From NCBI GenBank assembly GCA_010094045.1, contig ML986621.1:62001-126000 (forward strand): a stretch of DNA of 64,000 nucleotides, written 5' to 3'. The stretch is from Lojkania enalia (Eukaryota > Ascomycota > Dothideomycetes > Pleosporales). The notes below the pieces were generated by a model. The model ran no database searches. It saw only the letters and a list, made by a program, of their open reading frames with translations, and was not told where the DNA came from. Made by a program: the position numbers and the translations under genes. Below are positions 35,092 to 47,057 of this stretch, in pieces (position 1 is the stretch's first letter; every line of letters starts with the position of its first letter).

Positions 35092-36241
35092 ATGCGCAAG
35101 GCCGTCGTTACCTTCGTCCTCGTCACACTCGTCGTGCTCGGATTCGCCGTGCACAATGTCTGGATCCTCCTCAGCCTGCTTGTTGTCGACGGCTCCGAAG
35201 ACGCCATCTCCAAGGCCGAGCTACCTGCCCCCAACTCGCCTGCGATAAACGACCGCCCGCAGTTAATCCCTAAGATCATTCACCAGACCTATGTCAACGA
35301 TAGCATTCCCGTGCACTGGCAGGGCCCACAGCAGAGCTGCCTCGACCTGCACCCTGACTACGAGTACAAGGTGCGTGACTGCATTCGACTGTCCCAGTCA
35401 CGACATAAAGGCTGATAACACTATATAGCTCTGGACCGACAAGAAGGCTCGCGAATTCATTGCCGCCGAGTACGTGTTGACTACCCGCCTTTCGAGTTCC
35501 GGCTCAGGCTGACTATTGTTAGATACCCGTGGTTCCTCGAGACGTTTGATGGCTACCCATACCCTATTCAGCGTGCCGACGCGATAAGGTACTTTGTCCT
35601 CCACCATTTTGGTGGCATCTATATCGACCTGGATGATGTATGCTCAGCACATCTTGCGGAACAGTATGAGTTGCTGACACAATCGCTAGGGATGCAACCG
35701 CAGCCTCGACCCACTCTTGGCATATCCAGCTTGGGTTCGACGCACCAGCCCCACCGGCATTTCCAACGATGCCATGGGCGCTGTCCCCCGGCATCCGTTT
35801 TTCCTAAAGGCCATTGACTCTCTTCCGGAGTACAATCGCAAATGGATCTTGCCGTATATCACCGTCATGGCCACCACAGGACCTCTATATTTGAGCATCA
35901 TCTGGCGCCATTACAACAATGCAAATCCTCAAGGCGATGATCGTGTCAGAGTTCTATTCCCAAGCGAATATAACAACCACTCGTGGAGTTTCTTCACTCA
36001 CAACCTAGGCAACAGCTGGCACAGCAGCGACGTTAGGTTAATCTTCTGGATGGCACAGCACTGGATTTTCCTGACTTTCCTCGGCTTCACCATAGGCTTC
36101 TCGCTGCTCCTCTGCATTTATCACACTTGCATAAAGCCACGACAAACCAACCAAAAGTCTCGCTTCGCATATGCAAGGATACCATTCTACCGTAGAGTGA
36201 GCCAAAAGAGCATAGAACTCGATGACCGACACGAAGTCTGA
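35092..36241 (+). CDS. Sur1/Csh1-type inositol phosphoceramide mannosyltransferase
   Basis: Exons 35092..35370, 35429..35469, 35523..35637 and 35690..36241 (328 aa). By family it transfers mannose from GDP-mannose to inositol phosphoceramide in the Golgi, forming MIPC. An N-terminal signal-anchor helix (residues 4-32) is followed by PKIIHQTYVND and IPVHW. The splice-restored YEYK-LWTDKKAREFI leads to ADAIRYFVLHHFGGIYIDLD; the catalytic DxD is the DLDD at the third splice junction, then GCNRSLDPLL. A second hydrophobic helix (WIFLTFLGFTIGFSLLL) near the C-terminus is also typical. Related OCH1-type enzymes share the fold, but the length and the C-terminal helix favour the Sur1 group. An exon of only 41 nt is included. 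Confidence 0.88.
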
Positions 36242-36530
36242 GAATTCGCCTGATTAATCTTTTCGAACTTGTTGCCTTTAATGAGCGAGTTATCTTTTAA
36301 TACCATCGATTGCATTTTCCGGCGTTTGCTGTTCTGGAGAGCCCACCCTAAACAGCCACCCCAAATAATTGCTTTTCCGTATTTATCATCGACCAATCAC
36401 ATTCATCTCGGCATTGGGTTTACTCGTCTTTCGATTCTCAGTGCATCTGAGCCCTTTTTTTCTTTCTTCTTAGTCTCGCTTTTCTTCGGCCTACCTCTTC
36501 CTTTACTCCTTCTATCCGATTTCATTTCAG

Positions 36531-36570
<40 letters not shown>

Positions 36571-37475
36571 CGCTTCTTATGCATACTTGCTGGTTGGAGC
36601 AGCAATACCGTTCCCGTATATGTTATTTAACTGATTTTGGTTTCGGGGTGTATGCGAACTAAAGAAGCTGAGGCACTTTGGGTACATAGAGCCTGGAGCA
36701 ACATCATTGCTTATATGAGGTAGAGTAAGACAATACGAGGACGCAGGTTTTGTTGGAGGAAAGGGTCATTTTGGACGAGTGGAAGATCAGGGCGTCGTTC
36801 GATGGGAAGTCGAGTTTGATAATGTGTACCACAAAAGGAATAACAATCAAGAATAGTGACTTTGTCAATGAAGCACCATCACGCCCTTTGACTATGTGCG
36901 CAGCTTTATACGAGGAGTTGAATTGTGAGTTTTTTTCCTTTATCGGAAATGGGGTTCCGATTCATTCCGCAATCATCATTGCTGTCCTGTACCTGCATTG
37001 GCTACGTGCCTTTCCCCTGCTGTTTCACTTCGTTCACGTGTGAGATGATGTTTCCGCCAGCTTCCGGCGCCAGCCTTACGGGTCTAGAAGCGAATGGTTC
37101 GTGGCTTGCTCCCTCGTGTTCCTCAATGGAGTTGCCACGGTATTCATTGGGGATGGTGTGGTGCGATGGTGGGTGATGGTGCATTTGTTTCCTGCTAGGT
37201 GCGTGGATGTTTTGGAGAATATTTGGGAGATTAGAATGATGATTTGTGGAAGGCCGTACGGATTTTTAAGGAATAGGAAGTTGGAGAATTAACTTTTACA
37301 AATTTACTCTTTGTTAAAGATTTCTTTTTCCTTTCGACAATGCTACGTGTGGTAGGGGTCTTTTGCTTCTACTCTCGCAGCGCAAACTCCTATTAATCCT
37401 CGTCAAAGCATGCAGATGGGCTAGAGAGGACACAACGTCTCGAGAATGCCGGTTTCTCAGATGTACATCGTCCCT
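36242..37475. other. Intergenic between convergent genes
   Basis: 1.2 kb between the stops of the mannosyltransferase and KAE1. It contains a 36-base T run (separate entry) within a CT-rich stretch. Short open frames here resemble nothing known. Confidence 0.5.
36535..36570 (+). repeat. Homopolymer (T)36
   Basis: Thirty-six uninterrupted T residues, the longest homopolymer in the window, in a pyrimidine-rich stretch about 290 bp past the mannosyltransferase stop. Exact length should be treated with care because such runs are easily miscounted in assembly. Confidence 0.9.
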
Positions 37476-38626
37476 TCAATCATCCCTCCACCCCACAAAT
37501 ACCTCATCCGTCCTAAACCGCTGCGTACACGTACTATCCTCCAACTTGGTCGTAACACCCGTCTGATACTCCAACAACCCCGCATGTGCAATCATAATCC
37601 CATTGTCAATACAGAACCGCTCATCCGTTGCAAACCCACTACCCCCCCTATCCCTCGCCATCAACGCCATCATCTCCTGCAACCTCTCATTCGAACCCAC
37701 GCCACCAACAACCAGTACCTGCGCTGTGCCCACATGTGCCATCGCGCGCTCTGTGATCTCAACCAACATTGCGAAAATCGTTTCCTGTAGCGAAAAGCAC
37801 AAATCCTCCTTCGTAACCAGCTCCCCCTCCTCACTCCTCAGCCTCTTTTTTTCGGGGATATCTTCTCCGATCTGTCCCGCCAGCAAATCGGCCGCGGCCA
37901 GGATCCCCGAAAATGAGACGTCCATGCCTTTGACAGTGTAGGGTAGGTCGACGAGGATGCTGCCACGCTTCGCGTACTGCTCGACGTTGTAGCCGGGGAA
38001 CGGGTCGTTGGGGATCATGAGCGTGCGCGCAAAACGGTCGATGCAGTTGCCGATCGCAATGTCCATGGTCTCGCCAAAGATCCGGTACCGGTTCTGCGAA
38101 TAGGCGATTACTTGGGTGTTTCCCCCCGAAACGTAGAGGACGACGGGATTAGTGGCGTGAGTTATTGCGCGGCCCATTTCGATGTCTAGACGGTACATTT
38201 CAGCCATTTTCATGGGAAGTCTCGGCTTGCTGAGACGGGAATTCGCGGAATTGGAATTTGAGAGTTATGCTTACGTCCAACGCAGTGATTGACGCCAACC
38301 AGTGGCTTGTTCCATAGTATGCTCAGCGTTCGTGCTGCGAGCGCGACGCTCTGAAGCGGTGGCCCCATTCCAGGTCCCTTGGTGTAGCATATAACATCTA
38401 TGTCCTTGATCTTGACTCCTGCCTGTCTAACAGACTGCTTTATTAGTCGGACGACCCATGCCCGGTGGTGTATGGCTGTATCCTTTGGAAGGAAGCCTTC
38501 GCCCGGCGGGGAAATAAATGTGTGTCGAAGATTTGCCAGGACTACTGGAGGCTTGTTTGGGCTTGGGTGTGAGATTATGCCTACACCAATCTTGTTCGCG
38601 CTACCTTCGAGGCCAATAGCTATCAT
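37476..38626 (-). CDS. KAE1: Kae1, catalytic subunit of the KEOPS tRNA t6A complex
   Basis: Exons 38275..38626 and 37476..38185 (353 aa). Kae1 transfers the threonylcarbamoyl group to A37 of ANN-decoding tRNAs and works with Bud32, Cgi121 and Pcc1; KEOPS also affects telomeres and transcription. The start [17 protein letters not shown] is typical. The metal-binding HCVGHIE motif is completed across the 89-nt intron; the second His codon is split by the splice. [14 protein letters not shown], the nucleotide loop [12 protein letters not shown] and the final metal site [13 protein letters not shown] are all present. This is the cytosolic paralogue (no mitochondrial leader), not Qri7. It is divergent from the SET-domain gene across 399 bp. 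Confidence 0.96.
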
Positions 38627-39025
38627 CTTGGTCTTGTGCTGTTGTGATTTATTCTAACAGAAGAATAGCTTCTTGGAGGGGTGACGAAAGTTGATATGCC
38701 AAGCCCAGCATTATCGATAAGTGCTCTTGGAACCAGTAGGGCTGACTGATGGGTAGGTGAGACATCCAGGTGTAGACATGATGAGGATGCAGCTGTTTGG
38801 CCGCGATCATAGGCAGCATGGACTAAAAGAGCAACCTAAATTAAATTGTAGTTGGGAATAGTTTCGAGAAGAAGACAGTTCACCTTCAGTGCTGCAGGGA
38901 AATATCCGGCTGCCCGACCAATCAGGTATGGATGTCTCGGCTCGGGTGACTTAAGCTCCACTTACACTAAAACAACCATTTATCGACCAACAACCCAAAC
39001 CATTTCTCACCTCTACCAATTCCTC
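38627..39025. promoter_or_regulatory. Shared promoter region of KAE1 and the SET-domain gene
   Basis: 399 bp between divergent start codons. No coding signal or named site seen. Confidence 0.5.
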
Positions 39026-40600
39026 ATGTCCTCTTTCAACTCTGCTAGTCAGGAGTTCCTGGTCTGGCTATCCAAGTCCGGCGCTGAAGTCAGCGAAAAC
39101 CTCAAGCTCCAAGACTTGAGAGAAATCCAAGCCGGACGAGGCGTTGGTAAGCACTCTGAACTCCCGCCGCTAATTTATCGACTGTTCTCCTGCCACCGCA
39201 AACCTCGCAGAGTCATTGCCTCGGGTTTTATGCTGACGCCGTTTAAGTTGCTGTGAAAGATATAGCAGAAGACGAGCTTCTCTTCCGCATTCCTCGGTCC
39301 AGCATTCTCTCCGTCGAAAACTCAATTCTTTCCAAGGAGATCCCGAAGGCCACCTTCGAGCATCTAGGACCATGGCTCTCTCTCATCCTTGTCATGCTAT
39401 ACGAATACCAGAATGGAGATGCTTCCAACTGGGCACCGTATTTCCGCGTCCTCCCTAGCGAGTTCAATACGTTGATGTTTTGGTCGCGAGAAGAGCTAGA
39501 GGAGCTGCAAGCTAGCGCTGTCCGCAGTAAGATTGGGAAGGAGTCCACCGACGAGACATTCAAAAACGAGCTCTTGCCTGTTATTGAGGAATGTGCGGAT
39601 ATCTTTTTCTGTGGTGCCGCTGACGCAAAGCAGCGTGCCGCCGCCATGGGCCAGCCGCACAATCTCCAGCTAATGCATAAGATGGGTACTCTAATCATGG
39701 CATACGCATTTGACGTGGAGCCAGCGGAGTCTATCAAGAATGTTGACGAAGAAGGATATGCATCTGAAGAGGAGGATGAGGATTTACCAAAGGGTATGGT
39801 TCCTCTAGCGGATATGTTGAATGCCGATGCTGACAGGAATAATGTGCGCCTTACCACTCTTTTAATATCTGTACAAACTGACCGCAGAACAGGCTCGTTT
39901 GTTCTATGAAGAGAATTTTCTCTCAATGAAGGCACTAAAGCCCATCAAGGCTGGAGAAGAGATCTTCAATGACTATGGTCCACTACCGAGATCAGACCTT
40001 CTACGTCGTTATGGCTACATCACAGACAATTACGCTCCGTATGACGTTGCAGAGTTGCCCCTCGACACAATCAGCCGGGTTTTTCAGGATCATAACGGTA
40101 TTCTGGACGAGCAGAAGCTTGAATACCTAGACGAACACGGCGTCCTTGATTCCGGCTACGACATCACGGCCAGCGAGCCTTTCGCACTCTACAAAAGCCT
40201 TTCTCCCCAGCTTATTGTTTTAGCCGAGGTGCTCATTCTTTCTGATGAAGAATTTAACCGTCTTAAGGCCAGAGGCAAGCTTCCGAAGCCAGATAAAGTT
40301 ACCCTAGAGGGTGCCAAGCTACTTCACGAGATGGTGAAAGCACGAATTGCCGAATATGCAACTTCAGTAGAAGAGGACACTCGAGAACCGGTAACTATTC
40401 CGTTAAACGACAAATATGTTTCGAAAGAGCGACGAATTGCGATGGCAAAGCTGGTTCGCATTGGAGAGAAAAACATTCTGAAGAGCGTGGAGCGGGCTCT
40501 AGCTGCCCGAGTGCAAGAGTTGGGTGCTACAAATGGCACGTCAAAGCGATCTAGACAAGACACAGAAGATGGTGCTTCTGGCAAGAAACAGAAAAGGTAG
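39026..40600 (+). CDS. SET-domain protein lysine methyltransferase (SETD6/Rkm4-like)
   Basis: Exons 39026..39146, 39248..39843 and 39893..40600 (474 aa). Members use SAM to methylate lysines of ribosomal or other non-histone proteins; yeast Rkm4 acts on Rpl42. The split SET domain opens with the splice-restored GVVAVKDIAEDELLFRIP. It continues with LGPWLSLILVMLYE and NWAPYFRVLP, an insert with the acidic run EEEDED, and the core MVPLADMLNADADRNN-ARLFYEE. The active-site element is GEEIFNDYGPLPRSDLLRRYGY, with the conserved Tyr. A Rubisco-LSMT substrate-binding-like helical part and a basic C-terminus (KRSRQD..GKKQKR) follow and suggest nuclear entry. Which substrate it uses cannot be told from sequence. 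Confidence 0.92.
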
Positions 40601-41004
40601 TGCAGGTGGCAGATCAATGACATTACCAAAATCATGATCCAGGCTCATATTTTTGGGAGTATGATTCGGTATGTTTACTGATTTTTCAGTCTTTCTTTGT
40701 GAGCTCTACAATAGCGGCTACTAATCTACATATTCAAAGGTCTCTTTCCAACAGGCGGATTTTTTGTGCCCTAGACTGTCCAACAAACTTATAGCTTCTT
40801 CGGAAATACTATACATAAGATAGTGCCGGGTCCTGAAGGCTTAATTTCTCCTCCAGCTCCATCCTCGATCCCCGCGCCGATCACTTCGAAAAATCCGAAT
40901 GGGTATAAAAGTTCCACTGAAACTCAACAATTCCCCTCGTCTCCCGTCAACCAGCGAAATAGTATATTAAAAGTTAAAAATCTGATCCTTCGTTGGCCAC
41001 AGCT
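40601..41004. other. Intergenic between convergent genes
   Basis: 404 bp holding the 3' ends of the SET-domain gene and EPL1. Nothing else recognised. Confidence 0.5.
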
Positions 41005-42969
41005 TCAGCCAGCATTCGTTGGGGGCAGAAGATGTCCAGACGATGACCGATTGTGATTTTCGATTGCTCTTCGATTCTGGACTACAGCTTGGGGATGTTG
41101 AGGTTTCTCTCCTTGCCGCTCGATCATGATGCGGTACCGGATATGGAGATTATCGGTCCAGTCGCAGGGATAGATTTGCTCATCTTCACTACTATCCCCG
41201 GAGAATTTGAACCTATCCGCGACTCTTTCATCGATCGATTCCAGCTTCTGGCGTTTAATACCACGCCGATCAATCATTACGCGACCGCCTCGTCCAGTCC
41301 GACGACGGAACCGCGACTGCTCTTGGAACGGAATATCTTCCGGAGGGGTAGCGTATCGGATACGTGCACTTCTGCGTGGCTCCAGCTGCTTGTTAGCCTG
41401 ATCCACATTCATGTGGTCATCCGCGCCTTCAGATGATACAGAGGCTGGCGGTGTTGGCAACTGGGATTCTGTGGCCACAGGTCGAAAGTTTGACTTTGCG
41501 GCTGCTTGCTCTAGGGGTGGCGTTATTGGACGCCACGTTTGGTCGACCCATCCGATATTCCATTTCTGGTGCTTCATGAGATTCTCATCGATGAAGTTCT
41601 CAATGATCTCAGACCGTTTGGCCTGTTGCTCTTCAAGGAACACTAGATCTGAATCTACGAAACGGCCATCGGGACGAGCAAGCTGATTCTTGGGTCCCAT
41701 GCCAGGGATGTGCTTGCGAATGATCTCGACATCAGGTTTCGGTCTAGGCTTGGGAGCAGGCTATCAGGATGTTAGCATGTCTTAAGCATAATACTCGCGG
41801 TTCACGAACCTTCTGGTTAATGAGGAGCTCTTCATCATCTCCCTTGATGCTAAGCTTCCTTTTAATCTCCTTGACGTCGCTCCTCTGCTGGAATATCAGT
41901 TTATCTATGGCAAGTTGTTCCCGTATCAAGAGCTCCCGACGCTTGACTTGCGACATCAAGTATCGAGCTTCTTCTAGTTCCTTCCTAAGCTTCTTGAGCT
42001 TCTCGGTCACCTGTGCATCTCTACCACGAGTCTTCCGGACTTGTCGGACCTCACGGCGGCGGAAGCACACATATGGATCAGAATCGTCAGTGTCAAGATT
42101 CGTTTCAAACTTAAGGGTAGGAATCAACGGGCAATTTCCATTCAGTAGCCGCTGATCCTTCCAGTGGCTGTAAATATCCTTCGCGAATCTCCTGGCTGAT
42201 TCGCTGATTGTCTCATCAAATTCGGCTTCCAGATCCTCGTATGGCAACACCGGAGTATTGTCAACAGTTGCGTACGGCTGCTTAGTCTGCGAAGTTTCCT
42301 CGAAGAAGTTCATCACTTCCTCGAATTCATCTTCCGAGCAATGCGCGGCTTTGCCTTTCTTTTGGTTGTAAGCCTTGAGAAAAGCAACATCGTCATTGGT
42401 CATGCAATACGGAATCCCTATCGTGTCTTCCACGGTAGAAGAGAACCGAATGTAGGTTGCAGGCTGCGTGAAGTGCCTTGGATAGAGGTCTTCATATTGC
42501 AGTTTGCTGGCAATAGCATCTGGAGTGGGAATGTAGAGCTGAGCAGCTTTGGCGCCGCTGGCTCCGGCTGCTTGTGCAGAAATTACTGCTTGCAGATGGT
42601 GTTCCTACAAAGGTACACTATTAGCTGCCAGAAATGACGGAAGCATAAAGTAAATATCCAAAGGTGAGTCGCAAACAGTAACATTTCAGATGATACCAAG
42701 ATATCATCACGTGGCCTGCCACTGCTGCGCCTCCGCAATCATACGTGGTATGAAGGGAGGGCGGCGATGCCGAAAAGGGCTTAGTGCAAAAGGAATGGGA
42801 GACTCACGATTTCCTCCCCTTTTTCGACGCCCGTCTCAACCTTAGGAATGTGCCGAGCTGCATCGTCGTCGACGAGCTTTTCAACTTCATTTTCGCGTAG
42901 TACTGGTAGGTTCTGCTTCGTAGACAGCTTGCGCTGGCGAAAGCGCTGTCCGGTGAGTCTCTGCGTCAT
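41005..42969 (-). CDS. EPL1: Epl1, enhancer-of-polycomb subunit of the NuA4 acetyltransferase complex
   Basis: Exons 42808..42969, 41810..42604 and 41005..41760 (570 aa). Epl1 binds Esa1, Yng2 and Eaf6 and lets piccolo NuA4 acetylate nucleosomal H4 and H2A. The N-terminal EPcA region has RQRKLSTKQNLPVLRE, VETGVEKGEE-IEHHLQAVISAQ across the first splice and IPTPDAIASKLQYEDLYP. TYIRFSSTVEDTIGIPYCM and DDVAFLKAYNQKK with YDLDEEDE-like acidic residues follow. The second half carries RRREVRQVRKTRGRD, a basic coiled coil, and a disordered C-terminus. The 203-nt first intron is longer than most here; the second is 49 nt. Length is normal for filamentous fungi. Confidence 0.95.
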
Positions 42970-45773
42970 GGCTTGGGGGGGGTCGGGCGTGAAAGGGTTT
43001 GTTAGGGGGGAGGGTCGGCGTAATCGTCAGCCGGCCGACCGCGCCTGCTGCCTACGCAGAGGGGGGCGACCACGGCGTGGGTCGAGCGACGGAACCTCAC
43101 GACGAGAACGGCTTGAAGAATAGCGTTTTCGCGACCGTGAAAGGTATGAAAAGTTTCGCCGTCGCTCACTGAGTTGGGCTTGGACTTGCCATGGATATTG
43201 CGATGGGTGGGGGGGAGCAACGCGATGGAAAAGGTCGTGAGGACTGATGGCGACAAGCGGGCTGTTGAGGTGCTGAAGGGCAGCTGCGGTCGCTCTGAAC
43301 GAGCCCGAGGGTCAAGGCGCTCAGCGGCGAGGTTCCCTCTTCGCTAATGGGAGGGGCCCCTTCGCCTGGAACGGGGAATCAAGAATGCGACCACCCCTTT
43401 CACCTAAGCAAAAAAGAATCTGACTGGCAAAATGGGTGGCTGGAAGTGGGCATGCACCTACTTTTTGCAGCAAAAATTTAGTATTCTTCTGTATTTGTTG
43501 TGATGCGCAATAGATGAGCGTGTTTGTTTGCTGTCTTGCGTGCGGCGTTCGGCGTGCCATGGTCGAATGTCTGGCGGTGTGGACGGTGATTGGTTGGAGG
43601 GGTTGCTCCTGAGACGGGCCGGATGGGGTTTAGAAGTGTAGCACGCTGCGAATGAGAGGCGTGAGATTTTCGGAAATATGGACCAATGGGATGGCGGGAT
43701 GGATATGTTTTGCCTAATGGAGGTTGCGCACTCTGTATATAATACGAAGACATTCGACAGTGGGCAGGTCTGTCTGATTTGAGATGTTTCATGGCAGTGG
43801 GAGATGTATTATTTACTGGTGCCAAGGTGGGCTTCCGAAGATTCGTACTTCTAGTGGCCGCTGTCTTGTGAGTGGATACTCTGAGAGAAGTATCTGGTTG
43901 TGAGCTTTGGCGGCGGAAAGAGCAATTTACACTTTGTGTTCGACTGACTGATATGTGTTATGTTGCATGTTGGGAATTTAAAAATTTGTATATGAACCTA
44001 ATTGATTGGAAGACAGTTTCCTTCTCCTTTACATCCTTCAGCCCACAGGTTCGCAAGCCTTCTTGTATATCCATCAAGCTGGTGCAACAATGACCGGCGG
44101 TCAAACCTTGCGATCGAATGCAGCAGCCCGAACTTTCCTATACTATTAATGACAAGGCGTCTAGTATCTCGTTCTCACTTCAGTTTTTTGAAGCTTGACA
44201 AAGTTCCCAATAAGAATCTGATACTGTGGATTGAATTCCGGCGTTCAGTCAACTCCGATGCTCCTCTGGGTTGTCTTACTGTAGTACAGTCAACAGCATC
44301 CTCCATAGCGCGAACCGGGCAGTGCACGGGAGTGCAGAAATGCCATGCATGGCTGCACGCTAGCCTCTTCGAGGCAGCGATGTGATTTTCATCTTACCAC
44401 CTACCACACGATTGGGCGCCCGAAGAGCCCACCCTTATGCCCCGGATTCTGATGAATTCGATTCTCCGCGAATTGAAATTTTGCGCTAGCATCGGCTACA
44501 GTGACTTACCACACGAAGAAGACGCGACTGTGGATAGTCGAAGGGACTATTGAGCCGGCGTTTTAGGGCCCCCAACGGTTCTCGCCTCGCGGTGAACAAT
44601 AATAAGGATGACAAAACATTTGTCTATTTAAACATGGGTTGAAGAAGGATTGATGAGAGGCGCATTTGCAAAGTATACGTATGTACTTTCTATACGAAGA
44701 GCAAGACCGGGAATAAGAGAAGTCTATGAGTAAGATTGGCGGAGCCCGACTTGCGCGCATGGCGCGCGGTGCGCTTTGATGTCTGGGTTTTCTTGTTGCT
44801 GATGTACACGTACGATCGATGACCAGACGCCTATTTGCCTATCTAATCGTTCCACCAGAAAGTTGAGTATTGCGTGCAGAGAATACGCTTGAAGTACGCA
44901 GAGACGCGCGTACTGCATTCCCTTCTAGATTGCGGAGTTTAGGAAGAAACCAATGAGCTGCTGCTGGGCGACTAGATCATACTTCTGTACTCCCAACTCC
45001 AGTATTGCTGAGAACGTCAAGGTTAGGGGTGAAATCCGCAATACATTATGCCTTGATTAATAGCTTGCCATGAGGGCATTGCCGTCTTCACTCCTCTTTA
45101 CAATGGAAGCACCAGAAGAGGTTGTTGAGGCACGGAGATAGTCTTCATCACCGACACTCACAACACTGACGAAAACAAAATGGTGGCTGTAATCACTGTC
45201 AATTCCGGCTGCGCCCCAAAGGCCTCGTGGAAATCGCTCATGCCAAGGGATACATGTATAGACAAGAACTGATGCTTTTATATCTGGACTCTCTTAGGGT
45301 GGCTTGTTGTTTGCGGATCGGCGGATTTAAGAACTGAATCCGTCCGGGGAAGGGTTCAGGGCGCACCATTAATAATTCGACGATGTGGACGAGACCATGC
45401 AAATTCAAATCATTTCTTCACCGACGATGGCCTGTGCATGCATCTCCTGCGCCTAGAATTTTATCACGCGTCGCACCAGCTAATAGTCGTACCTCAGCCT
45501 TTCACGAGTCGGCCCCTCAATTCAGCCCTATCTCGCGAAATCCTGCCCTGACATATGATTTGATTACCACGTTGGAATTATTCTACGCAGATCCCGTATG
45601 GATGGTTCTGCCACTGAAGGATTCCTTTCACATATCTGATGAAGTTGCATCTTACGTTAGCGAGACCATCCCTGCCTATCAAGACCTTGTTACTATGATC
45701 AGGTCGTGAAGTTGACGAGTTATAATCGCTTCAAGCCCCAGAATTGAATTGCAACAAATCGCTAGGTCAGGTC
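42970..45773. other. Long region without a clear gene
   Basis: 2.8 kb. The first few hundred bases are GC-rich and must include the EPL1 promoter. No coding frame I could support follows. A 108-codon frame at 45383..45709 (Arg-rich N-terminus, ending 64 nt before the next gene) is listed as a finding, not as a gene. Confidence 0.5.
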
Positions 45774-47057
45774 ATGGCCGAATCTAAAGGTATCTCTTCC
45801 ACCTGTTTCCTTCTCTCTATGCAACTTTTGACATGAGATAGTGTACAAAAAGCGACCACACCGCAAAGTGAAAAGCGGGTGCGCTACGTGCAAAAGAAGA
45901 AAGATTAAAGTAAGCTAACTTATCCTCCCGGCTCATTTGAAATGAAAGTCTTTCAAGTTCCTTCCATACTAATAGGCACCCAGTGTGACGAAGAGAAACC
46001 ACAGTGCTCCAACTGTGTCCGTTACTCTGCCGAATGCGTATATCCTACACCGCCATTAGATACTTCGCCATTAACACCTACGCCGCCTTCACTCAATCAG
46101 ACACCTGAGGGTATTGCTGAAGAACCTCCAGTCGCGCAATACCCTAAAGGCATCAACGACCTACCTATTCGGGACTTAGCTTTGATGCACCAATGGAGTG
46201 TCTCCACCTCCTTGGGCTTCGGCGATGATTTCCAAGGGCTTTCAGACCCGTGGCGGATCGATGTTCCCATCTTAGCACAGAGCAACCACTTCCTCATGCG
46301 AGGCATTTTGGCAGTGACCGCACTACATATATCAAAGCTAACAACGGATCCGACGATGAAATTAAAATACGCGCAACTGGCCGCCTGGCATCAAGACCTT
46401 GCACTACCTGAATACCGGGCCGCAATCGTAAACGTCACGGAGGAGAACGCTACTGCTATCCTAGCTTTCGCCTCTTTGACCACCGTCTATTCATTTACAA
46501 CTACCCCACAGCGGGGAGGTCATTTTACAAGAGGGGTACCTGAATGGGTATACTTGCATAGGGGTGTAGGCAGGATTCCTCAGCATTGGTACCCTTGGAT
46601 TGAAAATGGTCCTCTAAGGCATCAATTATGCCGGCGACGATTGCAACCCGTTGACCCTACCGCAAACCCAGACGACTATCACCTCGTATGCTTGCGTGGC
46701 ATGCTCTGCAGTCTTCCTCCAGAGGAACAAAGTGATGGCATATACTACGAGCAGGCTCTCCAAGCGCTTCGACAGGCCTTTGCTCACGCATATCTTCCCG
46801 AGAGCAGAATAGGACCCAAATACGCCTTATTAATTTGGATTGAACAAATCAACAGCGCCTTCCTTGAGTTGCTATATTCACAAAAGCCGCGCGCTCTCGT
46901 TTTATTTGCACACTGCTGCATTCTACTTAAAAGAGCAGCCTTGGTCTGGTTCTTGGACGGCACTGCTGAGCTCATCCTAACCGAGATCAAGGGTCGTTTG
47001 ACCGAAGACTTTTATCAATGGATCGGATGGCCTTTAGAGATTTGCGGTATGGTGTGA
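45774..47057 (+). CDS. Zn(II)2Cys6 transcription factor, Upc2-like group
   Basis: Exons 45774..45789, 45842..45909 and 45984..47057 (385 aa). The first exon is 16 nt. The zinc cluster reads CATC-x6-C (residues 18-28) and then, across intron 2, DEEKPQ-CSNC-x6-C, preceded by basic KKRPHRKVKSG. Pro/Thr-rich residues follow, then a helical domain of the DUF3468/Upc2-like type (IRDLALMHQWSVSTS, FLMRGILAVTALHISKL, LAAWHQDLALPEYRAAI, AILAFASLTTVYSF, GVPEWVYLHRGV). Related regulators control sterol uptake or secondary metabolism; no target can be inferred here. The nearby genes (patatin lipase, MFS exporter) are 2-5 kb away, so control of them is only a possibility. Confidence 0.9.
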
